DNA of 64,000 bases from Turritopsis dohrnii. Its lineage: Eukaryota > Cnidaria > Hydrozoa > Anthoathecata > Oceaniidae. The notes under the pieces are model-generated. The model was not told where the DNA came from. It ran no database searches and was given only the letters and a program-made list of their open reading frames with translations. This document shows, one piece after another, positions 12,460 to 24,900 of the stretch (position 1 is its first letter; each line of letters starts with the position of its first letter). Where the stretch lies: contig BQMF02000010.1 of NCBI GenBank assembly GCA_027922465.2, forward strand, positions 1,860,001 to 1,924,000. The letters are read 5' to 3'. The translations under genes were made by a program, and so were the position numbers.

Positions 12460-13462
12460 TTGCTTATATATCTACCTCGTAGTATTTTTAATACTTATAT
12501 ATACTGTAGTATTAAAATTAAGTTTGACAATTTTCTTTTCTTCTTTTGTAAATTTGATTGTATAATGTTGTAAGATAGTTTTATCTGAGTTACAAAAAGC
12601 AAGTGCAAGTGTCTTCTGTTGAATTGCATTGTTTTGTTATGATTTTATGGTATAAAGGATGTCAAGCTTCTGCAACAATAAAGATCATATGTTTATTATG
12701 CTAAAATCGCCTTACGTATTGGTGCGGTTGTTGATATTTAGTTGTTTAAAATTTATAAGAGAAACCTTATCATTTGACCATGAACATCTTCATTTCTTAA
12801 TAAATTCAAAATAACTTCTTTTGTGGTATTAAATTCAATTCTACCCTGTTTAGTAAGGACAACATTTTTATATTTTTCTTAACAATAAGTAACAAAAGTT
12901 TCGCAACTTTTGGGAAATAATATAGTCGCATTTTTGCGAATCTTGTTTACTTACATTACAATATTTTCGAAAATAAAATCTTTGAAAATGCAATAAATAG
13001 TTCTGCATGTTACTCAAAAAAACGGCTCAAAAAACGGCTCAAAAAAAAACGGCTCCTAACATGCTATCTTGTACTGGTGTGTTTTCGAAAGCATAAATAA
13101 AGCAATTTGAAAATGACCATGTGAACAAAAGTTTTATCATTGCTCTCTTATGCATTTTGGTGGCAAAACAGTGTCACATAATGTGTCTCACTTCGGAGTA
13201 AATACCGTAGCTACTCGAAGTTTGAGTGGCATTATTGAGAGTATCTTGCTTGTATTTGCTAAAACCAAATTAACCTTGATTAGTGGTTGAGGTTTACCTC
13301 ACATGTACGTTTCTTTGGTGGGAATGAAGTGAGTGCGTTCTCTTATATATATCCTTCTATCACTGTGTAAAGGCACATCAGAGACGCTCGCCAATAATGC
13401 CAGGACGAAAAAAAATCTCCTTTCTGTTTATTCCGCGAGCTGTTGGAAAGGTTACTGTTGTT
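12460..13462. other. No gene seen
   Basis: AT-rich sequence with only minor structure: a short hairpin near 12895 and three tandem AAAACGGCTC units at 13018-13056. No supported coding region. Confidence 0.6.
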
Positions 13463-15579
13463 GTGCCACACTTTGTAATACTTGCCACACTTTGTAATAC
13501 CTGCCACACTTTGTAATAACATCTGCCACACTTTGTAATACCTGCCACACTTTGTAATAACTACTTGCCACACTTTGTAATAAGTTTAATGCCACACTTT
13601 GAAATAACCTTTGCCACACTTTGTAATAACGTTAACCTGCTACACTTCGTAATAACATCTGCAACACTTTGTAATAACTTCAGTTTTTGCATCCCTATAC
13701 TTCAGAAATTTAAAAAAAATTAAACCATGTGTAATCAAAATGGCCCTTGAACCAACCTCGTTCCCAGGGCGTGTTTTCACTTTTGAAAAATATGGGGGGA
13801 GGGGGTCGTTATATATTTTTCAAAAGCAAGAAAAGCTCTGGGAACAAGGTTACTTTCAAACAGCTTATTAAGCAGTTAAATGGGTTTTTAAGAACTATTC
13901 ATTTAACTTTTGGGTTAAGTAGTAAGGAGTCTATATATTAATACCCGATTCTCTGTCTGTATATTTGTTTTTTTCTCATGCAAAATGGTTGACATTGTTA
14001 CACAGACAAATGTAATGACTCCGACAAATGTACGAAATTTTCTACGACAAGTGTAGTAAAAATCAACGACAAATGTAGTAAACCTACGTCAAGTGTATTA
14101 AACGCCTTGAACGTTGAAATGAGCCATAATTAGGCCAAACACATGAAGGTCTTCACCAGATAAATTTTCAAGGGCTATCAGGCGGCCATATAATAAAGCA
14201 AAAAATCGCGCATGCGCAGTTAAAAGAACCGCTGATATGAGCTAAGTGAGCTGCAATTGGGCAAAGTTCATAGGTCTTCACCAAGCAACTTTTTCAGTTC
14301 TATCAGTTGGCTGCGTTATAAGCCTGAAAATCGCACATGCGTAGTAAGAGACTGTCAACACAAGCGAAATGGGTCATAATCAGGCGAAAACATGAACGTA
14401 TTCATCAATTAGCATTGTAAGGGCTGTCAAGTAACCATAAAATGAAACGTGCATGCGCAGTAGAAATATTCAAATGAGCCATAATTAGGCAAATAGCATC
14501 TTATGTTTTGTTAGAGTGCGGAAAATATATGTATGCATGTATGAATTTTACCACAAACTTAACATGTAGTGATTCTACCTAAATGTTTTCACTGCACATG
14601 CTGGAATTTGGGTTTTACTATATGACCAGTTGATAGAATATTATGTTGAAAACCTTTAAAGGTTTTATCTAAGTGTAGCCGGAGTTTTTTCTGCGCATGC
14701 GCGATTTTGAGTTTTTTTGTATGGCCACCTGATAGCCCTTGAACAGCTATTTGGTAAAGACCTTGATGCATTTTACCCAATTATGGCTCACTTAACTCTT
14801 ATTAGCGGATTTTATACTGCACAAGCGCGATTTTTGGTATTATTATGTGACCACCTGATAGCCCTTGAAAAGTTATCGGTGAAGACCTTCATGTGTTTGG
14901 CCTTACTATGGCTCATTTCAATCTTCAAGACGTTTGCTACCTTTAGCCGTACAACATTTGTCGCTGATCTTTACTACATTTGTCGGAGTTAATACATTTA
15001 TCGGTGTTACAGTCGTAAGCTGTGAGAGAAACCACACATAAATTATTTCTCTTTTTGTGCGCGACCTCAGTGAGGTTAAACCAATGCATTGAGAACCAAA
15101 TCGAACGCAAAGCTTTGGTCTGCGCTTTTTGGGGCCGGCAATATTGGCAATGGGATGACGAAAAAAATTTGGGAAGAAGAGGCTCTATGACGGCAATAAA
15201 ATTTTGAAACGGTTCGTCATAGACATTTCTTCCTATATACATTCTTAAGTTCAGAATTTCAAGTGCTACAAAATGGTAGCATATTGCATCACCTTTGCCA
15301 ATTCCTAAATTTTAATTTTCATGAACTTTTTGGATGACAACTGAATACGAGTGCAGAGCGACGCCGCCATGACTGCTGGTTAAGATTAAAATGTGATTAT
15401 GCTCGAAAATTATTACAAAGTGTGGCAGCTTAACGTTATTACAAAGTGTGGCATTAAGGTTATTACAAAGTGTGGCAAGAAGTTATTACAAAGTGTGGCG
15501 GGTATTACAAAGTGTGGCAGATGTTGTTACAAAGTGTGGCAGGTATTACAAAGTGTGGCAAGTATTAAAAAGTGTGGCA
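13463..15579. mobile_element. Large fold-back element with three tiers of inverted tandem repeats
   Basis: Outer tier: ten GCCACACTTTGTAATA units (13463-13680) and eight units in reverse orientation (15410-15579); the short spacers between units occur in matching order in both arms. Middle tier: CGACAAATGTAGTAA-type units (14003-14100) against their inverse (14948-15010). Inner tier: three or more 110-125-bp monomers (GAAGGTCTTCACC ... CTATCAG ... GCGCATGCGCAG; 14109-14500) against inverse monomers (about 14589-14932). The centre of symmetry is near 14520. No ORF is conserved between arms. Resembles fold-back (FB/Galileo-like) architecture; the transposase family is unknown. Confidence 0.75.
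13752..13852. mobile_element. MITE related to the 137-195 family
   Basis: AACCTCGTTCCCAGGGC and its inverse GCTCTGGGAACAAGGTT bound about 100 bp with a G-rich centre. Same terminal motif as the MITE at 137-195. No clear target duplication seen. It sits in the left arm of the fold-back element. Confidence 0.55.
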
Positions 15580-17282
15580 CAACAGCTGTTATTCATTTTG
15601 TAACCACACTTTCATTTTTTAACCGAAATAACAGTTCAAAACAATTAAACAGACTGTTAACCATGGGTAGACTTGAATAAGCGTCAATATGTGAGTTCTT
15701 TTTTATTTCTGATTTATCCTGCTCTTTGTACATCTTGAAAGTTTTCTTGGCAGTATAACGAGAAAGAAAAGTACGGAGCATGTTTGAAGAAAATTGTGAA
15801 CTGGTAAAATTAAAATTTGAAAACTTGTGCGAAAAATAATAGAAAAGCTACATATTTATGCATACATGTGCATCATCTGTTAAATATTTAACTGATTTTG
15901 ACATAGAAAACCCTTTGGGTCTATTCGGTCGCATTCCGACATATTTGATCCAAAGTAGAAAAGTGTATGGTTTTCAATCAATAATCTTCAATAATGGGTT
16001 TCTGTCAGTTCACTTTGCTGAATTCCGACATTTTTGACTGATGTTTAAATAAAATAAGCAAACGAACAAAAATCGACACAAGATAAGACACCATCATTCA
16101 CAACGATATTAGATTTTAGGTAACAACAACGATATTAAATAAGGAATCGCAATTGTCTTTCTTTAGTTATGTTTAACTTCTGATCTACTTTGCCTCGCTT
16201 TACCTCTGACACTATTTCAATTTAATTATTATGATAAGCTTTCTGAAGCATAGCGCACCCTATCATCACGTTCACAACTTGAAAGTCTCTGGAAGTAGCA
16301 ACAATATGTCTAAGGTAGCCCAAATGTTTCAGCGTGCTGATAATTTTTGCAATCTTTCTTCTTTCAGTGTGTTAAATTTTTGCCCCGTAGATACCACTGC
16401 AAACTTGGAAACAAAAAGTGTTTTAGTTGGGTCCATTCTGTCGGATTCTGACAGTTTTGACCCAAAGGATGTATACAGTCAATAAGAAGCATTTCACTCA
16501 GTTGAGAAATGAACCAATGTTATATATATCAGGTTATATAAACAATAATTGATTATTTTTGCCTCACATCAAATGGAGATATCTAAGCTGGACTGTGTAT
16601 TCTGTTAATATTCATTTATTAATTTTTCACTGCCGATTTGCATATTTCTTACTAATTTTATTCGTTTGGGTTTAAGTTCTGCTTAAATTCTGACTTTTGG
16701 CCCAACAGGAGAATTTTTATCCTGTTACAATAATTTAGTACAGACTTCTCTAAAATAACAGGAATAATATTATAATGAAAAAATAAAAAACAGCAACTAA
16801 AAACATAACAAAACAACAAAGAAAATTAACCACCAAAGCAATTGACGCCAATTCAATGTAATTAACATGACAATGAATTTAGTAGGACTGATTGATCAGT
16901 TTGTCGCTTGTAATCTACATTTTGTTTATTGAGATAGAACAAAAAATTCGATGCTAACTATCCTCAAGTATCAATACTCTCTAGACAGCAACAATAGTAT
17001 CAGAAACACAAAAATGAGTAAGGGCGACCAAGAGTCATAGGCTTCAGAAGACTTTTGTTAACCGACTTAACACCTCGGTTAACCATTGTTAACCATGGAT
17101 CGAGATCGAAATGCTAGTTTAAAAGTGTACTCTAGAAATGATACCACTTTGTATTGAAACAACCGAACCGAATACTTTTACAATGTTGTTCGCATTTATC
17201 TCTCGGCAGTCCTAATTTTTGAAGTTTTTTCACTCAGAAAGAAGTTTTCATGTTATGTTTTTATGTCACCCTTTATTGCAAC
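15580..17282. other. No supported gene
   Basis: AT-rich. A weak repeated motif (TGGGTC-x-ATTC-x-GTCG-x-ATTC-x-GACA...GACCCAAA type) occurs near 15915 and again near 16430. An 84-codon plus-strand ORF (16231-16485) overlaps the second copy and has no recognisable domain. Confidence 0.5.
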
Positions 17283-17369
17283 ATGGAGGATGATTTGAGT
17301 CGTAGAGTAAAAACCATGAAAATTATGGCTAACGAAAACATTATTGTTGTGAAAAAGAAGGAATACCAG
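17283..17369 (+). CDS. Possible 29-codon first exon
   Basis: An ATG in good context (CAACATGG) opens 29 codons (MEDDLSRRVKTMK..., ending KKKEYQ) that stop exactly at CAG/GTAAAA, a good splice donor in phase 0. Codon use looks coding-like. No downstream exon on this strand was found, so this may be chance. No function suggested. Confidence 0.25.
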
Positions 17370-18400
17370 GTAAAAATGTTTTCTTTATAACTGTCAAGTG
17401 TAAGAGGGTTCACATGGATAAAATCTGCCTGGCAAAGCTGCTTCGACTCTTACTTTTCTTATCAAAGCCAAAAAATCAACTTTTGTTCACATGAGAAATG
17501 TATAGGTCGCTGTAGTAGCGCGAATGAGCGAACTGATTTTTGATTGGCCGACGCAATCTCATTCGCCTAGTACTTCAAATCATTTGAACTACTGAGCGAA
17601 TGAAATAATTGTTGTTCATTATCGAAATTCTGGGAACATGATGTGAGTACTCCTAACCGGTCTGATTTTCCACACAATGCGTATGTTTCCCTTTTAGGGC
17701 ATAAACAATGATAATTTCATGACATTTTGCAGGCCAGTTTGTCATGTGAATATATGAACATTTTCATGTGAATCAGCCCTGTGAACCAAACCAGCCCACT
17801 TCGCCTGGTTGAAATCCCCCAAGACTAATTTTTACAAACTTTAAGGATGGAATTTATGTGATTCATGTGAACTTATGTGTTTTTTGTTCAAGAAGATTTA
17901 ACAACTTGTGTACTTCGTTTAATATCATATCGTCTCATATTGTTTCCTGGGCGCAGCACACCGTTTCGTTTTCACATTATCACTCGAAGATAACCAAAAC
18001 GACGAGATCATAGTGTTGCAACAACTTAATGTTGCACGATTTTCTTTAACATAAATAAGAAACGACAATACTGTAACGTACTGCAAAGTTGTCAAACTAC
18101 GCCACTTCAGCTGGCCACTTCAATACAATCTGATCTAGATCCGATTGGCTAATGCATTATTTTTCTTTTGGAAGCATGGCGAGGGGCTTCTTTTTTAATG
18201 TCTGGACTTAAAAAAAGATGTTTTATTTGATAAAGGATTCAGACAATGACTACCATGTCATATTCTTTTTATGTTCAAATTTCCAAATCTGTAAGATGCT
18301 TTTGGCTCGGTCATTACCTCGTAAATAACAATAATTAACTATAAAAAATAGTTCTAATATTCAGTCACGCCTTGCCAAGAACAGGTATGCGAAAGATCGT
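17370..18400. other. No gene seen; weak inverted TTCACATG motifs
   Basis: GGGTTCACATGG near 17408 and CCTGTGAACC near 17788 are roughly inverted and could mark a MITE of about 400 bp, but the arms do not extend. The rest is unassigned; it includes the presumed 3' flank of the minus-strand gene that ends at 18401. Confidence 0.4.
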
Positions 18401-18965
18401 CTAAGAGGCGATACTACTGCTACTACAAAGACTGATTTCATAAGTGGCTCGTTCAATCATCAGCTCTGTTGGAGAAAAACTCGTATCATTGTTCATAATC
18501 ATAAGCTTCGCGATCTATAAAAGTAAGCAAAGTTAAAATGAATACGTTACTGTATATAAAACATAAAAGTAATTAAGAAACAAATCGTACTTCTGGATAG
18601 AGCAATGAACGGTAAACATCATTGACGTGTTCCACATTGTATTTCCGCATAATAATGGAAGAGATTTCGTGATCACTAGAAACGTCTTTCACGAAAGATA
18701 GAAATGTATTTCTCTAAACATAAACGTCAATGAAATCAACCTGCAGAAAACTTTGCGGATATTAAACTAGTAAAAAAAATCAATATCACGATCATTGCAC
18801 AAATTCTCCTAATTCATTAGCAATTACCGATAATTCTGGTGTGTATTCTTCGTAGAATCTGTTGATTTCTATTAGTTGCTGGTTTTGATCATTGGATAAT
18901 TTCTTTGCAAAAGCCTCAATTCTTGGTGACAAGCTCCGAGGTGTCAGGATGTTCACTATCCAGAT
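18401..18965 (-). CDS. Exons 12-14 (3' end) of the 14-exon gene
   Basis: Exon 12 (18828-18965, 46 codons) follows acceptor AATTCAG and ends TCG/GTAATT. Exon 13 (18591-18713, 41 codons) follows TTTAG and ends GAA/GTACGA. Exon 14 (18401-18514) follows TTTATAG and ends with TAG after a Ser-rich tail (LCSSSSIAS). All three are phase 0. Content is ordinary cytosolic/nuclear-type sequence (TPRSLSPRIEAFAKKL, SSIIMRKYNVEHVNDVYRSL) with no domain I recognise. They are separated from exon 11 by the 7.6-kb transposon nest at 19025-26607. Confidence 0.75.
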
Positions 18966-21900
18966 CTGAATTTTATTAGGAAAACAACAATATGTATGAA
19001 AACCAAAGCAAAGTTATTTCTAAACAAGAGGCCCTTAGGCCTTAAGGTCAGCACCAAAGAAAACTTTAAAGATTTAACATAAAAACTTCAATATTCATTC
19101 AATTAGATTATTAAATTATTAAGGCTAATTTTTCAAGAATTAATGCTAAGAATCAAAATTTCTGATTTTGAACCGAAAAATTTAAAGATATATAACAAGA
19201 AACGACAAAAACAATTGCAAAATTATACACAGAATGATTGAATCACTTACCACCCACAGACACGGGGAAATTCTTGCGGCGCTAACCAATAGGATAAATA
19301 AGCACTACACTTCCTTCCAAACAGGATGTACAATTAAAGCAGAGAGTTCAAATCCAAAAATTGCATCAAATTTTCAGGTACACATTATGCAGGTTAATAT
19401 AATATTGATAATTACAAATGCACAAACTCTGATTTGTTATACACATATTTGAGAATGAGTAAATGTCCTAATTACTATGCATTATAATTAACATAACCAG
19501 AAGTCATTGACAAATTGTTTACAAAAACCTCTAGGATCAGATCTTAGTAACACAGACAATGAAGGGAAAATCACTGTGTTGATTTGAGTGAATTCATAAA
19601 TTTGATTACATAAAATGAATCTTTAGAATATTTAACTAATACTGTATCTAATAAATAAACAAAGCATTGGGTACTTTCTGTAGATTGAAATGAAATTTAT
19701 GAGACATTGCTTTTCGAATCATGGAGAATCACAACTTAGTTTCCCTCTTTCTTTTCACTAAAGAAAAGAAATATATACACTTTGGCACTGGTTAATGTTT
19801 ATCACGTTTACTTAAACAACAGTTAATGTATTATGGTAGGTATAAAAACCAAAAATACATGGAATTTAAAGCAAACTTGCATACGATAATCAGTTATCTC
19901 TATATAAACAAATCTGCAGAAATTATAGTACATATATGCCATCTTTGTTTTTAACTTCAAGTAACTGTTCTCCCCAAAAGCAATAAATTGCCAGTCATCT
20001 ATAAAATTACTATCTCCACAGTAGTAAGTATATATATTTTCTTGACAATACAGGTTATTGTGATCATCAGAATTATAAAGGGTTCATTAGCAGAGAGGAA
20101 CGCAAATAGAATGACAAATACTTTTTCCTTTTTGACTTATGTAAATGTGATTATTATACTAGTTTAGTTGCTAGCAATAACAACGTACAACAAAACAACT
20201 TTTATATAGATGGCTTACTAAGTGACGTAATGTTTATAAACATTAACATTTATTATTTGATAATTTCTGTGTAACATGTGTCATTATAGAATACTATCAT
20301 TTTCCTGTGAACATGCGCACACCTTCCCAGGAAATAAAATATTCTTTATTATACATTACAAACTGCTTTATCTGTTTATTGGTTCTCTAGAAACAATAAA
20401 GTCAAAGTCAAGTGTATAACAATGTATATAAATAGTACTTGACTTTGTTAGATATTTCTATTTTTATCAATATCAATATCAAAATTCATGAAAAACGATG
20501 ACGGGAGTGCTCAATATTGGTGAATAGAGCTACGTAATATGAATATATTTCAAAACTGAAAGTTAAAAGCAAAGTACATAACTCTGAGTTCCGTGCTTGT
20601 TGCATTTGTTCAAATGTACAAATAAAAACTGCTAGAAACGTATTTACACGGTTAAAAGGTTTCAGAAAAAAATAATCAAAAAGATAATTAAAAGCGATCC
20701 GGTGGGACTACTTTGTAGTTCTTTAAAGGTATTTATTTACGTAACGACAAGTGGAGACTGACTATTTCTATTTTTTTTAAATGTATTTTAGAGCTGAAGA
20801 TGATTTAATAAAATCAAAATTAATTATCAAATTAATAAATATATGCACTGTTGGTTTGTATAGAATCCAATTATTTTTTACCATAAGGTTTTAAACAAAA
20901 ACAAGATGCCCTTACAGGCATAAGGATTTCTGCAAAATCAGAAGTATGAAAAAAGACAGACAATGACATTCTTGAAATTTAAGAAAGGTTTAATAATTTC
21001 CGCAATATATAATATTTATAAAATTTCTGATCACGTATATACTCCCCAAAAATCTGGAAAAACATAATTGTCACTATGCAAAACTTTATACCAATAAACA
21101 CCAATAAACTTGATTATATCTGAATGACATAACGTTCTTTATTTTGTTGGTACGAAATGATATTAAGTGATCAATTCAGATAAGACAATGAGTACGCATG
21201 TAAGTCAATGTAAATGTTATGAATTTATGAATTCAATATGTCTTGTCAATCTTCCTAACAGAATTCCTAATTCACAAGGACGAAAAGGAAAGGGTAGATT
21301 TTAATGATACAAAATACATCTATATACATACAAAATCAACATACATAACTGAAAACAGAAATTTGTGCTTTAATTTGAGTAACACTATGTCATTGCTATC
21401 TTTTTAATTTAAAAACATGCATTACCTGAACTAAATTTCATGAAAAGATTATAAAAATTTATTCAGAAACTTAAAAAACATTAAATTTTTAATTACGTAT
21501 ACACGCCAGGGCATTATTAAAGGATAACTGACACAATATGAAACTTACATTAACTCCGAATAAACTTAATAAACAAAATAACATCAAATTTATATGCTTT
21601 CAGATATCACAGCGATTACGTATGTATGGTCAATCTTCCTAATTACTAAGACTTCCCAAACACAAAAAGTAAACAAAGATTAGGATTATGAAAAATATGA
21701 CCTAAACTTATCAAAATTAGCAAACATAACTGAAAGCAGAACTTTGTGTTAAAGGATGTCCAGTATTTAGAATTTACAGACAATCAAACTAAGTAAATAA
21801 TAAGTCCCCATTCCTAATTCAAGACATTGATAATACAGCCAAGAACTATACAAGTAAATAAGCTAAAATAGCTAGAGAAACATCAAACATAAAATGATGC

Positions 21901-24900
21901 ACCACAGGCAGAGGGTACACAAGACATTCTTGTATGTTGTTGGAGCTGAAGAGGAAACTGAGCTGAGCTGTATGTATCCAGAGCTTAAAAAGCACTACAG
22001 TCCACACATGAAATAAAAGGATATTTCGTATTTAGAAAGGCTTAAAAGAATCCCAGACATTTTCCAAAAAATAAAAGCATTCTTTTTCACACTGTTTTTA
22101 TAAAACATTGAGAACTTGTTTTCAGAAAATAATGAACACAGTAGAATCATTGCAAGATAATTATAAATTTCTCCCCTTTCTCCCTTAAATCTTCTTTTAA
22201 ATCTATTCAGTATTGATCAATCAATCAATGTGGAAGTCTATGTGGGTTTCTTCGGTTTCTTCTACCATTATGCGAACGGCGTGCAAATGTTAAGTCGAAA
22301 AATACCCGGATGATCATGATCATGATCATGGCATGGCGCAGATTAAGCCAATTAGCACCCTTTCGTAGAAATCGGGCATTATGCACCAATCACGATTGAG
22401 ACGGCTTTTTTATGAACCAATGAAATTCGAGAAACAAATATGCGCCGGTTTGGACAGGATGAAAAAAAAACAAGATGCCCTTGCAGGCATAAGGATTTCT
22501 GCAAAATCAGCTGAAGTATGAAAAAAGAAAGACTACAACATTCTTGAAATTCAAGAAAAGTTTAATCTGCAATTATTAAATTTCTGATCATTTACTCCCC
22601 AAAAATCTGGAAAAAAATAATTGTCACTATGCAAAACTTTATACCAATAAACATCAATAAACTTGATTATATCTGAATGACATAAGTTCTTTATTTTGTT
22701 GGTACGAAATGATATTAAGTATTCAGTGATCACTTCAGATAAGACAATGAGTATGCATGTAAGTCAATGTAAATGTTATGAATTTAAATATGTATTGTCA
22801 ATCTTCCTAACAGAATTCCTAAGGACAAAAAGGCAAGCGTAGATTTTAATGATACGAAATACATCCATATACATACAAAATCAACATACATTACTGAAAC
22901 TTAAACTTATGAAACTTATGTTAACTGCCAATAAACTTAATGAACAAAAGAACAATAAATTTAAATAGATGCTGTAAGATATCACAGTGATTATGTAAGT
23001 CTTTCAATATATACGGTCAATCTTCCTAATAACGAAAAGACTTCCCAAACAAAAAAAAGTAAACAAAGATTTGGATTATGTAAATATGTGATTTAAATTA
23101 GCAAACTGAAAGCAGTTAAAATTTACAGACAGTCAAGATAAGTTTCCTATTTGCTATCGTAAATAGGGAGTCCCATTCCTAATTAAGGGCATTGATAATA
23201 ATACAGCCAAGAACTAAACAAGTAAATATGCTAACATAGATAGCTAGAGAAATATCAAACATTAAATGATGCAGGCAGAGATTAGACAGATATTCTTGTT
23301 GTTGGAGCTGAAGAGGAAAGTGAGCTGAGCTGTACGTATCCAGAACTTAAAAGGCATTACAGCCCACAAATGAAACAAACGAGCTTTTGTATTTAGAAAA
23401 GCTTAAAAGAATACCAGACATTTTCAAAAAAAAAAAACCTTTCCTTTTTGACACAAATATAACAAATTGAGAACTTGTTTTTAAAAAAGAATGAACACAG
23501 TAGAATCTTTGTAAGATAATCATAAATTTCTACTCTCTACTCTCGGTCTTGGAACTGTAAATTTATTCAACATTGATCAATCAACTTTTGGAAGTTTCTT
23601 CGGTCACGCTGTAGTGTACCATTTTGCGAACGGCGTGCAAATGTAAGTCGAAAAATACCCGGATGATCACATGGCGGAAATTCAAGCCAATAAACTAGCG
23701 CTACTAAAGTTAATTAGCACCCTTGCGAAATAGTGGCGCCTTATGCACCAATGAACATTAAGACGGCTTTTGTATGAACCAATCAAATTGGAGAAACAAA
23801 TATGACTAGGTTTGGACAGTAAGATGAAAAACAAGATGCCCTACCGGGCAGAAGGATTTCTGCAAGCTTTGCTGCTGAAAATGCCACAAAAATGCAACAC
23901 TAGCACACTAGTCCTGCAAAACTAAGACAGTCACATCATTCAGCTCGAGAAGCATCAGCATTAAATAAACAAAAATATTGATGCGACTGACAATGTTCGT
24001 CAAGAAAGTCAGCCTACCATAACATAAAAAAAAGGGCTTTTCTTTATGCTATCGTGGAGATCATTTATGAAGATCTGTTTTTTTGTACGAATAAGCTGAA
24101 TGATTGTTACTGGATATTTGCCACCCACGTACTCCAAAAAAGTGCATCGACACAATACGAAACTTTAATTTAACCACATTAAATATAACGAATCCTATAA
24201 AAAGATTGTGTATACTGGCGGTAACCAACATATCGTTTGGGCAGCACAAACTAATATATAAAAGTTTCTATATTGATCTCCTCAGAATGAAAAATATAAA
24301 TATCACAATAATAATTACTTAGAAATTAAAGCTCATATCTAATCTAAAAGTTAAAAAAAATACAACATACGTAGGGAGAAAAGAGATAAGCTGATATAGC
24401 CAGAATACATCCAAAAATTGCTATTAAATATAGTATAAATAGCTGTATAAAGTGCATATGTTGGTGATGTTGGGGAGGAGCTGAAAGGAAGCTAAGCTGA
24501 GCTTTAAAAATCCAAAAGCTTCTAAAAATTGACTTCAAACATGCATACACATACAAAATACACGAAGGTCTTTCATATTTAAAAAGGCTTGGAGCAAAAA
24601 TAAAACAAGAAATACCTTTTCTTCCACACACCATGCATGTATTGGCACTGTTTTCATATTTTAAACTTCAAGAAAACTTCTTTCAAAAAACAGAATAACC
24701 ACACTGTAATTTAATTTTGTGAACATAATAAGTTCCCAACAGTAATGCAATTCTTTATATAAAATTATAAGCTGTATTAACTTCTTTTAAAGCCATATTT
24801 CCATCAAAGAAACTTTTAGCAAACTACACACGTTCTTTCTCTGCCATTTTTAAAACGTTTTGTGGACGATCACATGGCATGGCGAAAATCAGCCAATAAA

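Noticed and set aside
13463..13680. Regular ~18-25-bp repeats with short spacers resembling a CRISPR array
   Set aside because: Spacers are 3-10 nt, units vary, an inverted partner array exists at 15410-15579, and the context is animal DNA.
16231..16485. 84-codon plus-strand ORF as a gene
   Set aside because: No domain, no splice context, and it overlaps a repeated motif also seen near 15915.
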